A stretch of 64,000 nucleotides of DNA from Oscheius dolichura (GCA_932521035.1 OW051496.1:9796001-9860000), one strand, 5' to 3'. Shown: positions 1 through 11,007, counted from the first letter of the stretch. Notes: generated from the sequence alone by a model not told the origin. Numbers and translations: made by a program.

Positions 1-1
1 G

Positions 2-351
2 GGCATCGATCGGCTAAAGGAAATACTCACCCGGTTTTCTCCAAACTTTCCCTTCTCCGAGAAGGCCTTCAGAAATATCTACAGGAAATTGTACTCGGTG
101 CCGTATTCGGTGCCCGAGAGGCTAAAATATTTCGGAACGAGTACATTCTACGAAGTGATGCTTCTTCTGAAAGAACACGGGGTGAGTGCCTCTTGTTTTT
201 TATATGGAAAGGTTGATTCCAGATCGATGTCAGGAGAGAATCCAAAGGAATATACTCCTACGTTATGCAGAGCGAAGCGGCAGATGGGCCTAGTATTCCA
301 GAGTCCGTTGATTTTGACGAGAATAGAAAAGAAGAGCTTGTCGAGGAATAG
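2..351 (+). CDS. 3' end of a terminal nucleotidyltransferase-like paralog (copy A)
   Basis: Two exons run in from the left edge: about 2-181 and 223-351, joined across a GT-AG intron of roughly 42 nt. The product ends in VEE followed by TAG at 349-351. The segment is homologous to the C-terminal tail of the downstream TUTase copies: the motifs RKLYSVPYSVPER, KYFGTSTFYEV and LLLKEHG match RELYAVPYTVQER, FFGVASFYDV and LLLKQHG at about 12.24-12.33 kb, and the intron after the HG residues is conserved. The catalytic part lies outside the window. This tail is a domain I do not recognise; its assignment to a TUTase rests only on the neighbouring copies. No break is seen in the visible part. Confidence 0.6.
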
Positions 352-414
352 AAATAAAGATATCGAGATATCTCGACAAGGATGAGATAACCATGGTTTA
401 AAAAAAAAGAATCG

Positions 415-548
415 TTCGTTAGAATCGTCTTGACGTGCTCTTTAAGAAGCTCTTTGAATTTTTGAAATCGACCAGGATATGACCGAGATACGGACACAAA
501 CGCCCGACACTCCCGTTTACGCCCGTAATTGGGCGTATTACCCGTGTA
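415..548 (-). repeat. Repeat E, partial copy (minus)
   Basis: Matches the E family: a TTAGAATCGTCTTGACGTGC block, a Phe/Lys-rich stretch, then GAGATACGGACACAAACGCC and a terminal GGGCG run. It follows copy A directly. Confidence 0.7.
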
Positions 549-826
549 TGTTTCTGGGTGGGTTCTATAAATTGTAGCCCAACTGTGTTCCATACTTGGG
601 TGAAATCATCGAGCCACGAGAAGACTCGTGTGGACCCCCTGACTCAATGGTCTCTTATCAGCCAGCTGAAGAAGATGCATTCCTCTTTATTTGCGCACAG
701 CAGACTTTTCTGCCTCCTACCAGTTTCTCCCCGTCAACAGCATTATTCTACTTCTCTCTCTCTCTCTTATTATTTATATTTATTCTATTTCTATAACTCA
801 TATCTGACATTAGAAAATGGGAAAAT

Positions 827-3800
827 ATGACGCGGGAATTTTATGTAAATAACAGGTGAGTTTGGACTGCTCATATGCTTATCATTCCTTAGGAATCGAG
901 CCAAACAGCTCAATGGAGATAGAAATCAAATAACAACAGCCCAACAATCTTCCGAAGAGTCTGATTCACAAGAAGAGCTTGCCAATGATTTAGAAAATTC
1001 ACAGCTGAAAGCTGGTCGAGGCGAGCGACGACGTCTAAAACTTGAAAAGATGGAATGGTGGAAGTCGGGAAAGTGGTATGGATGGTGGAAACAATTACCT
1101 GCCAAACCTCGGAAATCGTCTCACCAAACCAATGCTCAACTGGATTCGATGGTTCTTGACGTGTATGGTAGGCCTTCATTTACATATAGTCCGTTTCTAA
1201 CGGGTATGCCACAATATTTAAAGGTCTGTCGCCTTCGCTGTGGGACCAGCCTTCCTCAAACATGGTCCCACAGCGGAGATGCGCCGTGAAATTTGAACTC
1301 GCGACATATCCGTTGGAAACGGACTATATTTTCCTTCTGATTTAGAAAAGAACTGTTTGACTAAGGAGATGCAAAGGGAAATGAAGATCTTGGTCGCCAA
1401 TATGGAAACGGCTATCCGGAAGGAGATGCCAAACGCCAGGTTGGATCTCTTCGGATCGGCCGTCAACGGCTGCGGAGCTTTCAATTGTGATCTGAACATC
1501 TGCTTCCGTTTCAAGGAAAACATCCCGCCGAAGGTTGTCTCGCTCCCTACCCTCTACCTTTAGCTTATTACCTTTAGAACCACGACCCAAAACTAGTTTT
1601 GCGAAAAATTAAAGATATACTTGTTACAAAATATAAGGAAATCAACCCGCCGTCCCTATTCTTGTCCATCAACTGGCCTATCCCAATTGTCAAGTTTGAA
1701 CTGCTCGAAATTATGGGAGAGTGAGTTTTCTTCTACTTTTTTTGTTTACTTTTCTTCTACTCAAATAGTAGCTTACAGTATCACTTACTATAACGATATT
1801 GGCTTGAAGAGTACAGCCCTGTTTCGGAAATACTGTGAATGGGAGCCCCATCGTTTTCCTCAATTGATTCTGGTTGTCAAGAGATGGGCTAAGGACTGTA
1901 ATATCAATTCCTCTAAAAATGGAACCCTCTCCTCTTTTGCCTTGAGTCTGATGCTCGTCCATTTTCTCCAACAATGTTCACCACCTGTATTACCCCCATG
2001 GGATCTCAATCGGGTTATCATTCCGAAACGCTATGACTTTGCAAAAATGCCCGTTATTGTAAGTCTTCTACGTTTTCTTTGTTTTATCCATATCCTTAGA
2101 AAAATTGGTCCCAAAATACGGAATCGGTAGGAAGGCTCTTCGTTGGCTTCTTGGACTATTATTCCCGATTCGACTTTTGTAACGTAGGCCTCCTTTTCCC
2201 GCCTAAATGGCTTTAGCTCATCTCCATTCTTCGGAAAGATCTTTCATGGTTCATGGATTTGGATGATGGAAAGTCGGTTCCCCTGGCCATTGAGGATCCC
2301 TACCTGCCAGAATTCAATTCGGGATATCGTGTAAAGGATCGTGAGTGCGGCTCCTCGCCTATATGGGCAAATTCGCTTCAGAGATTGGTACAATTCGAGC
2401 GGTCTTCCGAAATTCTAGGGCATTTTTATTGAGCAAACGCGAGAACTTAATCTGTAACGTGAGTATTCTATCCGTTTCGTATTATATTTTTCCTTTTAGG
2501 AGTCTTTAAACGAAAGGCGCACCTCATTCAACGAGGAGGAAGGGGAAGTTGAGGAAGTGGAGGATACCAAACGGTACCCACTAAAAGAATTACAGAAATA
2601 CAAGAGGAACCAACAAAAGAAACTATATGTTCCTCGTTTCATTACTGAGTATACGGTATCCCTTCTTCCCCTTACAAAGACATTCCATTCCAGAAAAAGA
2701 TAATGGTCCGCCGGGTCTTTAAAGCTATCTTCTACTGTGGCGGGGAAGGCACCTACAATGAGCTCAAAAAGTACTACAGAATATTAAACAGGCGCAAATT
2801 CGTCGATGATATCAAATATCTCTACGGAACTAATCAGGGAACGGAAGTTTTTGGGCATCCCTTCATGGAGACGTGCCTCGTTCTGAACAAAAATTGGTCC
2901 TTCAAGCTAACTGATGAATTTCATGAAGAAGTTAAAGCCTTCATGGATAGACTTTACGGATTTAGCGGGGATAAGGTCAAGGAAATGCTCGAAGAGGTTA
3001 GATTCCTTTCTAAATAGGGTATAGTCTTCTCTTCGGGACCTTTCAGTCAAACAGCGAAAAAAAATCTACAGAAATCGAGAATCCCGATCACTTTTGGTCA
3101 AAAGGTCCCGAGTGGAATGTTTTGCCACCCGTTAGGGTAACCCTATTTTTGGAAAAGGAATTATAGAAAGAGGTGCTTGTTTAGGGAGCTCGCCGCATGT
3201 TCAAAGTGCTCCGGGAGAGGAAGATAGACTGGAAGAGCTTTCTTATAAGATATCGTCGGGGTGGCCTTCGACGACAACGAGAGGAAGAAATACTTCGGAA
3301 CTACCACTATGTATAAGATTATTGGATACATCTCGCCCTACGGGGTAACTGGCTACTCTGTCAGTTCTATATCTTCTTTAGATAAAAATAACACCGAACC
3401 ACAATGGTCAGCCGTTATTTACAGTTAAAAAAAAGTTCGAAGTGACCTTACGTGAAATCAATGAAGAGGTGAAAAGACTGATTAAGAAGATTTCCTCGAT
3501 GGCAAATGAAGATGTCACTGTCACGGTCACTGTGGATGTCGACCGAATAAAGCGAGCGCTTGGACAATTCTCCTTTGAGGACAAAGAGAGGAAGAAATAC
3601 CCCACAGGGACTGAAATTGAGGAAAAAGCCATCAAAAAAGCCTATAAAAAGCCGGAAAGAAAACAATTACTTGGCAAGGACAAGCTCAGCAATGAGATGT
3701 TTCTGTTGAACGAACATGGAGTGGGTTTCCTTCTTTTTAATAATAATGGAAAAAGTATTCAGGTAGACATTAGCAACTCTAATGGAATGTACTCAGATGA

Positions 3801-3997
3801 TATGGATCAGGACGTCTCTTCTGCGCAGTCTGATTTAGAAGAAGAGTCTCTTAACGAGTTGAACGAACATGGAGTGGGCTTCTTATTGTTTTTAAACTGA
3901 AAGATCACCTTTTCAGGTCGACATCAGCACCTCCAACGGAAGGTACTCCTACACTATGCAGAAGGAAGTCACAAACGTCCCACAGCCTCCTAGATAA
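827..3997 (+). CDS. Terminal nucleotidyltransferase (TUTase/Cid1-like), copy B
   Basis: Thirteen exons join in frame: 827-855, 893-1167, 1346-1533, 1578-1720, 1779-2058, 2100-2183, 2217-2340, 2382-2458, 2500-2655, 2694-2996, 3436-3720, 3763-3873, 3917-3997, about 711 aa. The start ATG is chosen because copy C has one at the same place. Around residues 135-152 the nucleotidyltransferase signature FGSAVNGCGAFNCDLN is visible; the family has DxD here, so the second Asp is Asn. GDITYYND carries the candidate third Asp. VKRWAKDCNI, KNGTLSSFAL and LMLVHFLQ follow, then a PAP-associated domain with LFVGFLDYYSRF and IEDPYLPEFNSGYRV. Established role of the family: adding U or A to RNA 3' ends. The C-terminal 300 residues are lineage-specific. 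A 439-nt intron (2997-3435) holds MITE A and debris; the last NEHG/VDIS exon is tandemly duplicated. Activity is uncertain because of the DLN change. Confidence 0.75.
1185..1328. repeat. MITE C copy 1, in an intron of the TUTase gene
   Basis: Inverted-repeat element starting TATAGTCCGTTTCTAACGG and ending CCGTTGGAAACGGACTATA, with an internal palindrome around GTCCCACAGCGGAG. TA flanks fit a Tc1/mariner-type MITE. Confidence 0.8.
3021..3166 (-). repeat. MITE A copy 1, in an intron of the TUTase gene
   Basis: Shares CCCGATCACTTTTGGTCAAA and a GGTAACCCTATTTTTGGAAA end with the other A copies. Its left inverted repeat is partly deleted. Confidence 0.8.
3188..3342 (+). pseudogene. Duplicated C-terminal TUTase fragment inside the intron of copy B
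   Basis: The frame reading MFKVLRERKIDWKSFLIRY, and a second frame reading KKYFGTTTMYKIIGYISPYG, match the C-terminal tail of copies A and C. The two halves are in different frames and in-frame stops occur, so the piece is broken. It sits next to MITE A copy 1 inside the 2997-3435 intron of copy B and looks like remains of another tandem copy. Confidence 0.5.
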
Positions 3998-4204
3998 CCA
4001 GCGGTCATTTCTCCGCTACTGTATACAGATGATTATGGGATGGGGCAATAAAGCGAAAAACCCGATCGATTTGAAGCACTGGTCCATTCCGAGAAGCAGT
4101 AAATTTCACTATTTTTTCCAAAACAAAAACCAATCATTTTGGGATTTCTTTAGGAATTTTTTTGTCGGCTGCCCAATGGGTCCTGAAACATTTAAAAACA
4201 GGGA

Positions 4205-4356
4205 ATATTGTTTTTTTTCCGAAAAATAGAGTTACCGTAACGGGAAGCAAAACATTCCGCATGGGACCTTTTGACCAAAAGTGATCCGGATTTTCGATTT
4301 ACAGTCGATTTTTCTTCGCCGTTTGGCCAAAAGGTCCCGAAGAGACAAATGTACAG
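4205..4356 (+). repeat. MITE A copy 2
   Basis: Nearly full A element beginning at a T-rich run and TTACCGTAACGGG and ending AGAGACAAATGTACAG. It lies just upstream of the F-box-family fragment. Confidence 0.8.
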
Positions 4357-4424
4357 AACCCCTCTCGAAAAAGACGATATCAACCATGGATACCCACTGT
4401 AAAATCCAGAAAAAACTATTGCAG

Positions 4425-4862
4425 GACATAAATTTTATTGTTGGCGTTATGTATGCACTACCTGCAACACTGTACCTTATGAGATTTAAAAGAGTAAACG
4501 AGCTTGTGACCCGTGATCCGGACATGCGGTACTCTTCGAAAGAGATGATAGGCCTCGTCGTTTCGGTTCTACAAGTAAGGAAATGCCGATTTGGACCTCT
4601 TTCTTTATTTAAGGGACTTCGCTGTGCTTCCCTGACAAAACTTGATTATTCAATGTTCCATGCAGCGTCGGAAACATTTCCTCCTCTCGAGGAACTGCTC
4701 GACAGATTGCGGGACTTTGACGAAGTGGACAAGACATTCAAAGAGGTCGAGAAGTTCGCTTTCAACTTGTGCACGCTTGATCGTAATGGATTTTTAGAAG
4801 TTTCAATTTGTCCAAAGATAAACTCGATTTCCACCACATATTTTCAGGATTTTTATGACTGA
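4425..4862 (+). pseudogene. F-box-like family fragment (exons 4 and 5 only)
   Basis: Two exons, 4425-4574 and 4614-4862, join over a 39-nt intron and match the last two exons of the complete family members: exon 4 is 150 nt as in 16158-17627 and 21570-23061, and exon 5 has the PPLEELLDRLRDFDEV motif (compare PSAEELLEKLADFNPT). Both exons are open. Exons 1-3, including the F-box-like motif, are missing, and MITE A lies where they should be. I treat it as a truncated gene copy. Confidence 0.6.
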
Positions 4863-4988
4863 ATGGTGTGTTAAATAATATATTTGCACGTTGAACTACA
4901 TTGGGAAATTACACGATAAGAATAAATGGCAGTTTTTAAAATTACAATTTAACATGATAGGGAGACGACAGGAGAATCTTATTAAAAG

Positions 4989-5131
4989 GCTCGGTCCTCG
5001 ATTGTCCGATCCCCTGCACCCGTAAAGCCTCGGCAAGACAAAGGTATAAAGGCGACGCAATTTTGTAACAGTTTTGAATAACTATGATCCACTTTATGGG
5101 TGCAGGGGATTGGACTATCGAGGACCGAGCA
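4989..5131. repeat. MITE B copy 1
   Basis: Palindromic element: the left arm has CCCCTGCACCCGTAAAGCC, the right arm GGGTGCAGGGGATTGGACTA, closed by CTCGGTCCTCG and CGAGGACCGAG ends. Confidence 0.85.
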
Positions 5132-5524
5132 TTTTTCGCTCTGGAATCCATCTAGTATTCAATAAAAAGTTTTTGAGATCGAACGGATGGAGCCCCAAAT
5201 TTTCTGTAGAGATTAGCGCTTCCTCTACTTGGACGGATCTTCGACCTTCTTCCCGAACTCGTGCAATTCAGGCCGTGGAAGGAATTCCTAAACAATTTGG
5301 CTGTCGTTGTCATCAGTCTCCAAAATCTCTTCAGAATATTAGGTCTCTTCGCTTTCAATCTTAAATTAGTGACGTTATGAATGAAATCAGAATAAGCGTA
5401 CTTTCTCTTATTGTCTCTTTCTATTTCCCTTTCCCTTTTCCTTTCTCTGTTCTCCGCTTCTTTAGCATTGTAGAGGACCAGTTGCTTGTTCTTATCTGAA
5501 TGAAAAGTTGTCAATTTTTGTGGT

Positions 5525-5707
5525 ATAGTTCTTTTTCCAAAAAATAGGGTTACCGTAACGGGTCATAAAACCTTCCGCGTGGGACCTTTTGAGCAAAAGT
5601 GATCGGGATTTTCGATTTCTCTTTATTTTTCTTCGCCGTTTAGCCAAAAGGTCCCAAAGAGAGAAAAAGAAAATTTACGGTAGTCCTATTTTTTGAAAAA
5701 AGGCTAT
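5525..5707 (+). repeat. MITE A copy 3
   Basis: Full-length A element from ATAGTTCTTTTTCCAAAAAA to GAAAAAAGGCTA. Confidence 0.85.
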
Positions 5708-5810
5708 TTCTCAATTTTTGGGCATGGGCTTACCGTCGTTATCAGCTTTTTTTTTTAACCGCCGTTGAAGCCTGTAATCTCCATTTCAATATTAATCAAT
5801 TTTGTTCGCC

Positions 5811-7353
5811 TTACATTTTATTCATCAACACTATGGCCACCTCCAGTGCTGCCTCCTCTTTGCTCAGCTTTGATAGCCAGTTAAGATTCTTGCCTTTAAG
5901 GGGAGAAGATCCACCCAGAAGTAATTTCTTCAGCCGAATGGATTTCTGCCTGTAGCCAAAAGCCATGGAAATATTCGTTGTCAGCTGAATTTTCGTGTAT
6001 TTTTTAGCTATTAGTTGTAAAAAAAAGACAGGGGGGTCTATCCACCACAAAAAAATTGTAGCTAACCTCATCCCTGAAGCTTTGATATTTCTGCTTATTT
6101 TCATCAGATAGGCAATTCAATATCAGTTGGTCTTTCTCCTTCGCCGAAAGATTGCGAGTTCTAATGGTCGAATAGACAAATTGGACGATTTCGTCGGTTT
6201 CTCCTTCCAGATAATCGAAACATCTCTAAAATGGATTTCTATTCTATTTCCTCGAAGTGCAACAACTTGTACTGGAGTATTTAATTCTCTTTGCTCCTCT
6301 TCTTCTCGTTCACCGTTCCCTTCAGGTAGTTCTTCCGTATTTATAGCATCAGCACTTTTCTTATTGTTGATGACTGTCGTCTCGCTGTCGTCCTCTTCTA
6401 CCGCTGACGTGTCAGAAGTCTAAACATTGCTCAGATAGGAAGGCCGAAAGGGAAATACTACTCAACTGGGTGGCAAGACTGCCAATCCAGTGCCCAAATT
6501 AGATTTTGTTCCTGGCATGCATGGGCAAAACGCCCAATTTCGGGAACGACCGTTTTTTAGCATAGGCGGGTGTGTCGGGCGTTTGTATCTGTATCTCGGC
6601 CATTTCCTGGTCGATTTCAAAAATTCAATGACTGTTCTGACTACTGGTCAGAATACTCTAGCACTCTCTGCGCTGGCCGCCTCTCTCGACTCTTGGAGGA
6701 TGGGGAGGATGAGTCGGGTGGAAACACCCACTGGGGGAGCGGGCAGCGCTCCCCTCCAGGGCGACCCAGCCCATAAACAAGTGAGAGACACACTAGTCCA
6801 TATGGTTGATATGCCAATAAACATCTATAAAACCACCGAACCATCTAAAGTCCGGTCAATAGACAGGGAGAAAGGGAAAAGTCCTAATCATCAGTAAATC
6901 TCCTTGTCTGTCTCCGTATTGGAATGAGGCCGACCGGAGCCCGTCCAAACAATGACCTGCTTGGAGAGCAAGTCAAGATGATTCTAATGAACTCAGTCAC
7001 CGATCAAACGGACCAACAGAAACACCTGTAGCCCGATAGTTACGTAACCCGGCCGCCCCCAAAATCGGGATGCTAATTGATCTCGAAAGGCAGCATTTTT
7101 CTATTGATACCAGGCGGTATACTTTGGTTAGAATACGGTAGAATATCGAGGAAGGCTTACCTCAATTTTATCTTTCTTTACAATAAATTGGTCGACAATT
7201 TTGTGCTGGCTTTTTGGAAGGAATTTCTTGAAATCAGGACACTAAAAATTTGCTTGTAATCCGGTGGAATGAGGACTAACCTCTTCTTCCAGCAGTCGGC
7301 GAAATATTTCCAGTTGCTCTACAGTAAGATGAGCTTCCAAGCGTTTGAGTTTT
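5811..7353 (-). pseudogene. Paralog of the small Lys-tail protein family, apparently disrupted by repeat E
   Basis: Minus-strand exons 7281-7353, 7161-7241, 6273-6419, 6067-6225 and 5811-5984 have good splice signals. The first two read LKRLEAHLTVEQLEIFRRLL and CPDFKKFLPKSQHKIVDQF, clearly related to 8700-9315. The last three read an acidic segment ending TP, then an NLSAKEKDQLILNCLSDENK segment, then a Lys/Leu-rich C-terminus with stop at 5811. A large repeat E copy (6516-7068) lies between the two groups, so it is unclear whether they form one gene with a big intron or two broken genes. I did not find a convincing start codon. A putative signal-peptide ORF at 7653-7844 could be an upstream exon, but this is a guess. 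Confidence 0.4.
6516..7068 (+). repeat. Repeat E copy 2, carrying an internal insertion
   Basis: Starts at ATGCATGGGCAAAACGCCCA and contains the GTATCTCGGCCATTTCCTGG and TTCTAATGAACTCAGTC blocks. About 310 nt of unrelated sequence (roughly 6645-6955) separates the two halves. Open frames here are repeat sequence. Confidence 0.7.
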
Positions 7354-8011
7354 CTGGCAATTGGAAAAGGTTAGAAGACTTTTATTTAAAGTATTTGATG
7401 AAGAACTGCAAGTAATAAGAGCGGTATAGCCCAAAGGAAGAGGAGGACTGGGAGGGGCGGGCCCAGGGAACCCAATGACTCAACCCGCCGCCGGCTCTCC
7501 CTCGGTGAGAAAACTAGATGAAAACAAGATGTTTTCTCACCTTTTCACGGGAACGAACAGATTGGGCTTTGGGATACAGACGGGTAAATTCAAAAAAAAA
7601 TCAATGACTACGTGCGGGGGGGAGGGGAGGCATAACCCTTACAAAAGTGTAATCAGTTTTTGATAGGGGGTGAATGGTGCACATTAAATTCATCCTCAAC
7701 GGGTTGTTTACCAATTGTGTGCAGATCTGGATGTTCTGTACAAGAAGAGGAATCTCCTGATTTCACAACACTGATGATAACGGCGAGGAAAGCAATAACA
7801 TTGCGAGAGTGCAGGGTACCACCAGCCCTTGATGTTTTGGGCATGTGGACATTGCTGTAGCCGGTGGAATAATGGCTATGGGATTTGTTGGAAGATGTTC
7901 AAGATTCTTAAACCAGTCCGTGTCAGTATGAACAGTATAGGATCAGACAGGCTTGAAGCACTTTTTGAAGCAAAAGAATTGGTAAGTTTCTTTTATCATC
8001 CATTTCTAAAA

Positions 8012-8172
8012 CAATAGGGGTACGGGGGACTTGCCTCTTTGGGAGCTTTCGGTCAAACCGCGAAAAAAAATCTAGAGAAATCGAAAATCCCGATCACTTT
8101 TGCTCAAAAGGTCCCGCACGGAAGGTTTTGTGACCCGTTACGGTACCCCTAGTTTTTGGGAAAGAAGTATAT
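8012..8172 (-). repeat. MITE A copy 4
   Basis: Shares AATCCCGATCACTTTTGCTC and GACCCGTTACGGTACCCC with the family; the left end is diverged. Confidence 0.75.
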
Positions 8173-8387
8173 TTAAAGGCCAATATCTTAAAGGAACGGG
8201 GCAGCGAAATTGACCTTTTCATAAAAAACGAAAAACATCATCAGAATCAGCGTCAAAAACTGAATCGAATTTCAGCCAATTTCTCCATTTCTGTGGAAAG
8301 TATTGCGACAAAACAGAATGGGTGAGCGCAGTCGCTGCGGGACCACTGCGCTCAATCAGGCAAAATCAAGGGGCCCCTCAGGCTTCC

Positions 8388-8682
8388 TTTAACGGGACAG
8401 TCTCGCATAGGTGCGAACGTACCCCATTTGGGGTACGATGAGATGGAGCAGACTTACTGATATTTGTTAGAAATCATTTTCGCCCGTTTTTTCCATTATT
8501 TCTTGCATTTATTTATATCAAAATGACCAGCAGACGCTAGCGAATCATATGCAACAAAGAATAAAATGCGAAAATACAAAATGACGAGTTTTCAATACAA
8601 TTCAAATTGCCAAAAGAGGCGCCAAAGACAAATTCTACAGTAGTTCGTGCCCAACCAAACTAGTGCGAGACTGTCCCTTTAA
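8388..8682. repeat. Inverted-repeat element with possible TTAA flanks
   Basis: The left end reads TTAACGGGACAGTCTCGCA and the right end reads TGCGAGACTGTCCCTTTAA, inverted copies about 275 bp apart. TTAA at both borders suggests TTAA target duplication, as made by piggyBac-type transposases. There is no coding capacity. A single similar end (TTAAAGGGACAGTATG) occurs near 55796. Confidence 0.55.
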
Positions 8683-8699
8683 TAAAAAGACTTCAAAAC

Positions 8700-9315
8700 T
8701 CACTTGGCTCCTTTCTTGGCATCAGCTTTACCCTTTTTGGACTTCTTGGTATCTTCTTCCTCTGGCTCTTCCTCAGCTTCGGCATCATCGTTCTGAAATA
8801 TTCTCCCCTTTTCAGATGAGACGCGGTCAAAATTACCTCGTATCCATTGTATTTCAAATAGTTCTGGAAAGCCTCCAAGGCTGCGACATTGCCGCTGATT
8901 ATCTGCCTGATAGAGTCGAAATCCTTCTTCTGGATCATCTTTTCAACCACCTTTAGCTGAGGTTTTGTTAGGAACTGCTTGAAGTTCGAGCACTAAAGAG
9001 TTTTTGTTTAGATAGAGACAAAGAGGGGACTACCTCCTTTTCCAGCAGGCGACGGCATCTTCTCAGCTGTGCTACTGTAAGGTGCTCCTCCAGGTAGACG
9101 AGTTTCCTGTCAATGGGAAGGGTTGTTATGTCGATAATTGCCTGTACGTCTTCTTGATGATTAGCTGGGAGAGAATTCACAAATTTAAGAATACCATCCG
9201 GCTAAATAACCTTATTTTGGTCATATTTTGATCCCCTTACGTTTTCCTCCGGAGCGGGGGTGCTTCTCTCATTCTCCTGGGTTTGACGGTTGTTCACGTT
9301 CTTCTTGGGAGCCAT
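8700..9315 (-). CDS. Small protein of unrecognised family with acidic/lysine-rich tail
   Basis: Four minus-strand exons give a complete frame of roughly 150-160 aa. The start is ATG at 9315 (MAPKKNVNNRQTQENE); the second exon contains NSLPANHQEDVQAIIDITTL and HLTVAQLRRCRRLLEKE; the third begins CSNFKQFLTKPQLKVVEKM; the fourth is an acidic then lysine-rich tail, EEEPEEEDTKKSKKGKADA, with stop at 8700. Introns are about 39-44 nt with GT-AG borders. There is no signal peptide, so a cytoplasmic or nuclear protein is expected. Two relatives lie in the window (5811-7353 and about 21.1-21.4 kb). The pattern of LTxxQLxxxxxLL followed by LPKSQxxxVxxFI is vaguely like small nematode-specific families such as DUF148/SXP, but I cannot confirm this. 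Confidence 0.65.
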
Positions 9316-10190
9316 TCTGCAAATATCGTATTTATGAAAAATAGAGTTGGTGATAAAAAGAAAGAAAGGAGACTGAGCGCAGCCAGGACGTGCACAGAAT
9401 GGGGACTCTTATCAGGTGAAATGATTTGTCGGCTTGAAAATCTCACCAGGGATTATGAAACGCGGATGAGAGAGATTTCTGCCCCCTTTCTAACTGAACA
9501 ACAAGTAGTTCTGGTGAGAAGAACGGAACAGAACTACTGATAATCTTTATATTTCCCATTATGGCCTCTAGAGGAATCAGTAGCTTAAGCTAGCGGAGTC
9601 AGGGGTCGTATGCTGACGTTACAGCTCAGAAAGGACCATAAATATCAAGAGTACGGTCTATTTTATCCCTTTATCTGCAAACACCGGTGAGAAAAGCTTT
9701 GAGATTATAGTTCAAGGTACCATTTTATTAGTAATAGACTCAGGAAAAACAATGGGAAGAGACGTGGCAAGCACATGGATAAAGTTTTATGATTGCTCTT
9801 GGCTTTTTTCGGGGGAGATCAGCACCGGATACGGTAACGGCGCCATCCTTGCACCGTTACAAAAGAAGAGAGCGCATAAAAGGACAATCAAGTAATGACT
9901 ATATGCTTACTCCCCTTTGTAAGTACTATTTTAACGACACAATATTGTGAAACAACCAGCGGAGGAGATATTTGGGACGGTGAGAAAAGGTCTCATTGCT
10001 AGCTGGCGCAAACACCGTTATCTAGTTCCGCTGACGCAGTCGGCTTCTATTCTCAGCAGTTAAGGGGACGACAACTACTCGGCTCATCCTTTTATGGCCA
10101 GCCGGAAGTGCAGCATAAAATACTCCAAACTATATAACACACTGTAGTTCTTTAGGATCCATTAATCGCTCTTTAGGATCCATTAATCGA
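9316..10190. other. Interval with no gene or repeat recognised
   Basis: Open frames are short and lack splice-compatible partners. A direct repeat of TTAGGATCCATTAATCG occurs at about 10153-10190, directly before the TUTase fragment. Confidence 0.4.
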
Positions 10191-10191
10191 C

Positions 10192-10820
10192 ATGTGCACC
10201 TCTTTTATCAAAGAAAAAGTGGAGATTTCCGAAAACAATGAGCTAATAGAAGTACAAAGAGAGGAAATGAGCCAACGGAATAGAATACGTGGGCCGAAGA
10301 AGAAGAAGAAATCGACTGGGCCCTCCCGTGTTTCTGAGAATATGGTAGCAAATATACCGGCAAACGCCACTTACAGAAAGGTGCCATTTCAGAAGATGGC
10401 CATGGCCTGCCGGACCTTTAAAGCAATTTTCTGTTGTGGCGGAGCAGGGTCTTTCTTTGACCTGAGAGAGTACTACAGAAAAGCTCTCTTTAGTGAAATG
10501 GATCGTCTATTCACGAAACGGATGTCTTTGCTCATCCTTTCCTGAAGAAGTGTGTCATTTTCAACAAAGACAAGTCTTTCAAGCTGACTGATGAGCTCTA
10601 CGAAGAAGTTCAACTCTTTTTCAATAAGCTTTACGCGGTAACCGGCCGTCAAAAAGTGGTATTGTCAGGTGAAGCTATCAATGAAGAGATGACAAGACTT
10701 ATCAAAAAAAGAAGAGATGACAAGACTTATCAATATGTCTCTCATTGATAGAGGATGGAGACGGTGCTCAAAATAAAGTGGGCGCTGACCGGATGAAGAA
10801 AGTGCTAAAAACATTTCTAA
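10192..10820 (+). pseudogene. TUTase C-terminal fragment (relic of another copy)
   Basis: The motifs CRTFKAIFCCGGAGSFFDL, REYYRKALF, and, one frame over, FNKDKSFKLTDELYEEVQLF and LSGEAINEEMTRLIKK match exons 9-11 of copy B. A frameshift lies near 10510, and stops follow LIKKRRDDKTYQYVSH. A short direct duplication of AGAGATGACAAGACTTATCA near 10700 adds to the damage. The 5' half of this copy is gone. Confidence 0.65.
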
Positions 10821-11007
10821 TATAAAAATCTAATAAACATTTCTGTTTTTGTCTCTGTAGGAGATATTCCTAAAGAATATGAAGAAAGTGGAACTAGAGA
10901 GTCTCTATTGGTAAGAACAAACACTGAGTCATAAAGAGACCGAACTTCTTATCAGCCGGTCGAAAAAGATGACCGTCTTTATTTTCTTGCTGTATTAATT
11001 TAGAAAT

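Larger units (their letters stand above)
4863..5810. other. Repeat-rich interval
   Basis: Holds MITE B copy 1 and MITE A copy 3. A 120-codon open frame on the minus strand (5152-5514) is rich in Arg/Lys/Glu; in another minus frame the run SEEILETDDNDSQIV stands out as acidic and protein-like but is followed by a stop. I cannot assign a gene here. Confidence 0.3.
7354..8699. other. Interval without a clear gene; MITE A and an inverted-repeat element
   Basis: Contains MITE A copy 4 (8012-8172) and the 8388-8682 element. At 7870-8011 a short plus-strand frame contains VSMNSIGSDRLEALFEAKEL, which resembles the exon 3 motif LNSxGSNRWEALxxLKxL of the F-box-like family, so a relic of that family is likely here. 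Confidence 0.4.

Noticed and set aside
6490-6897. 135-codon plus-strand frame
   Set aside because: Lies in repeat E copy 2 and its insert; the frame changes between copies.
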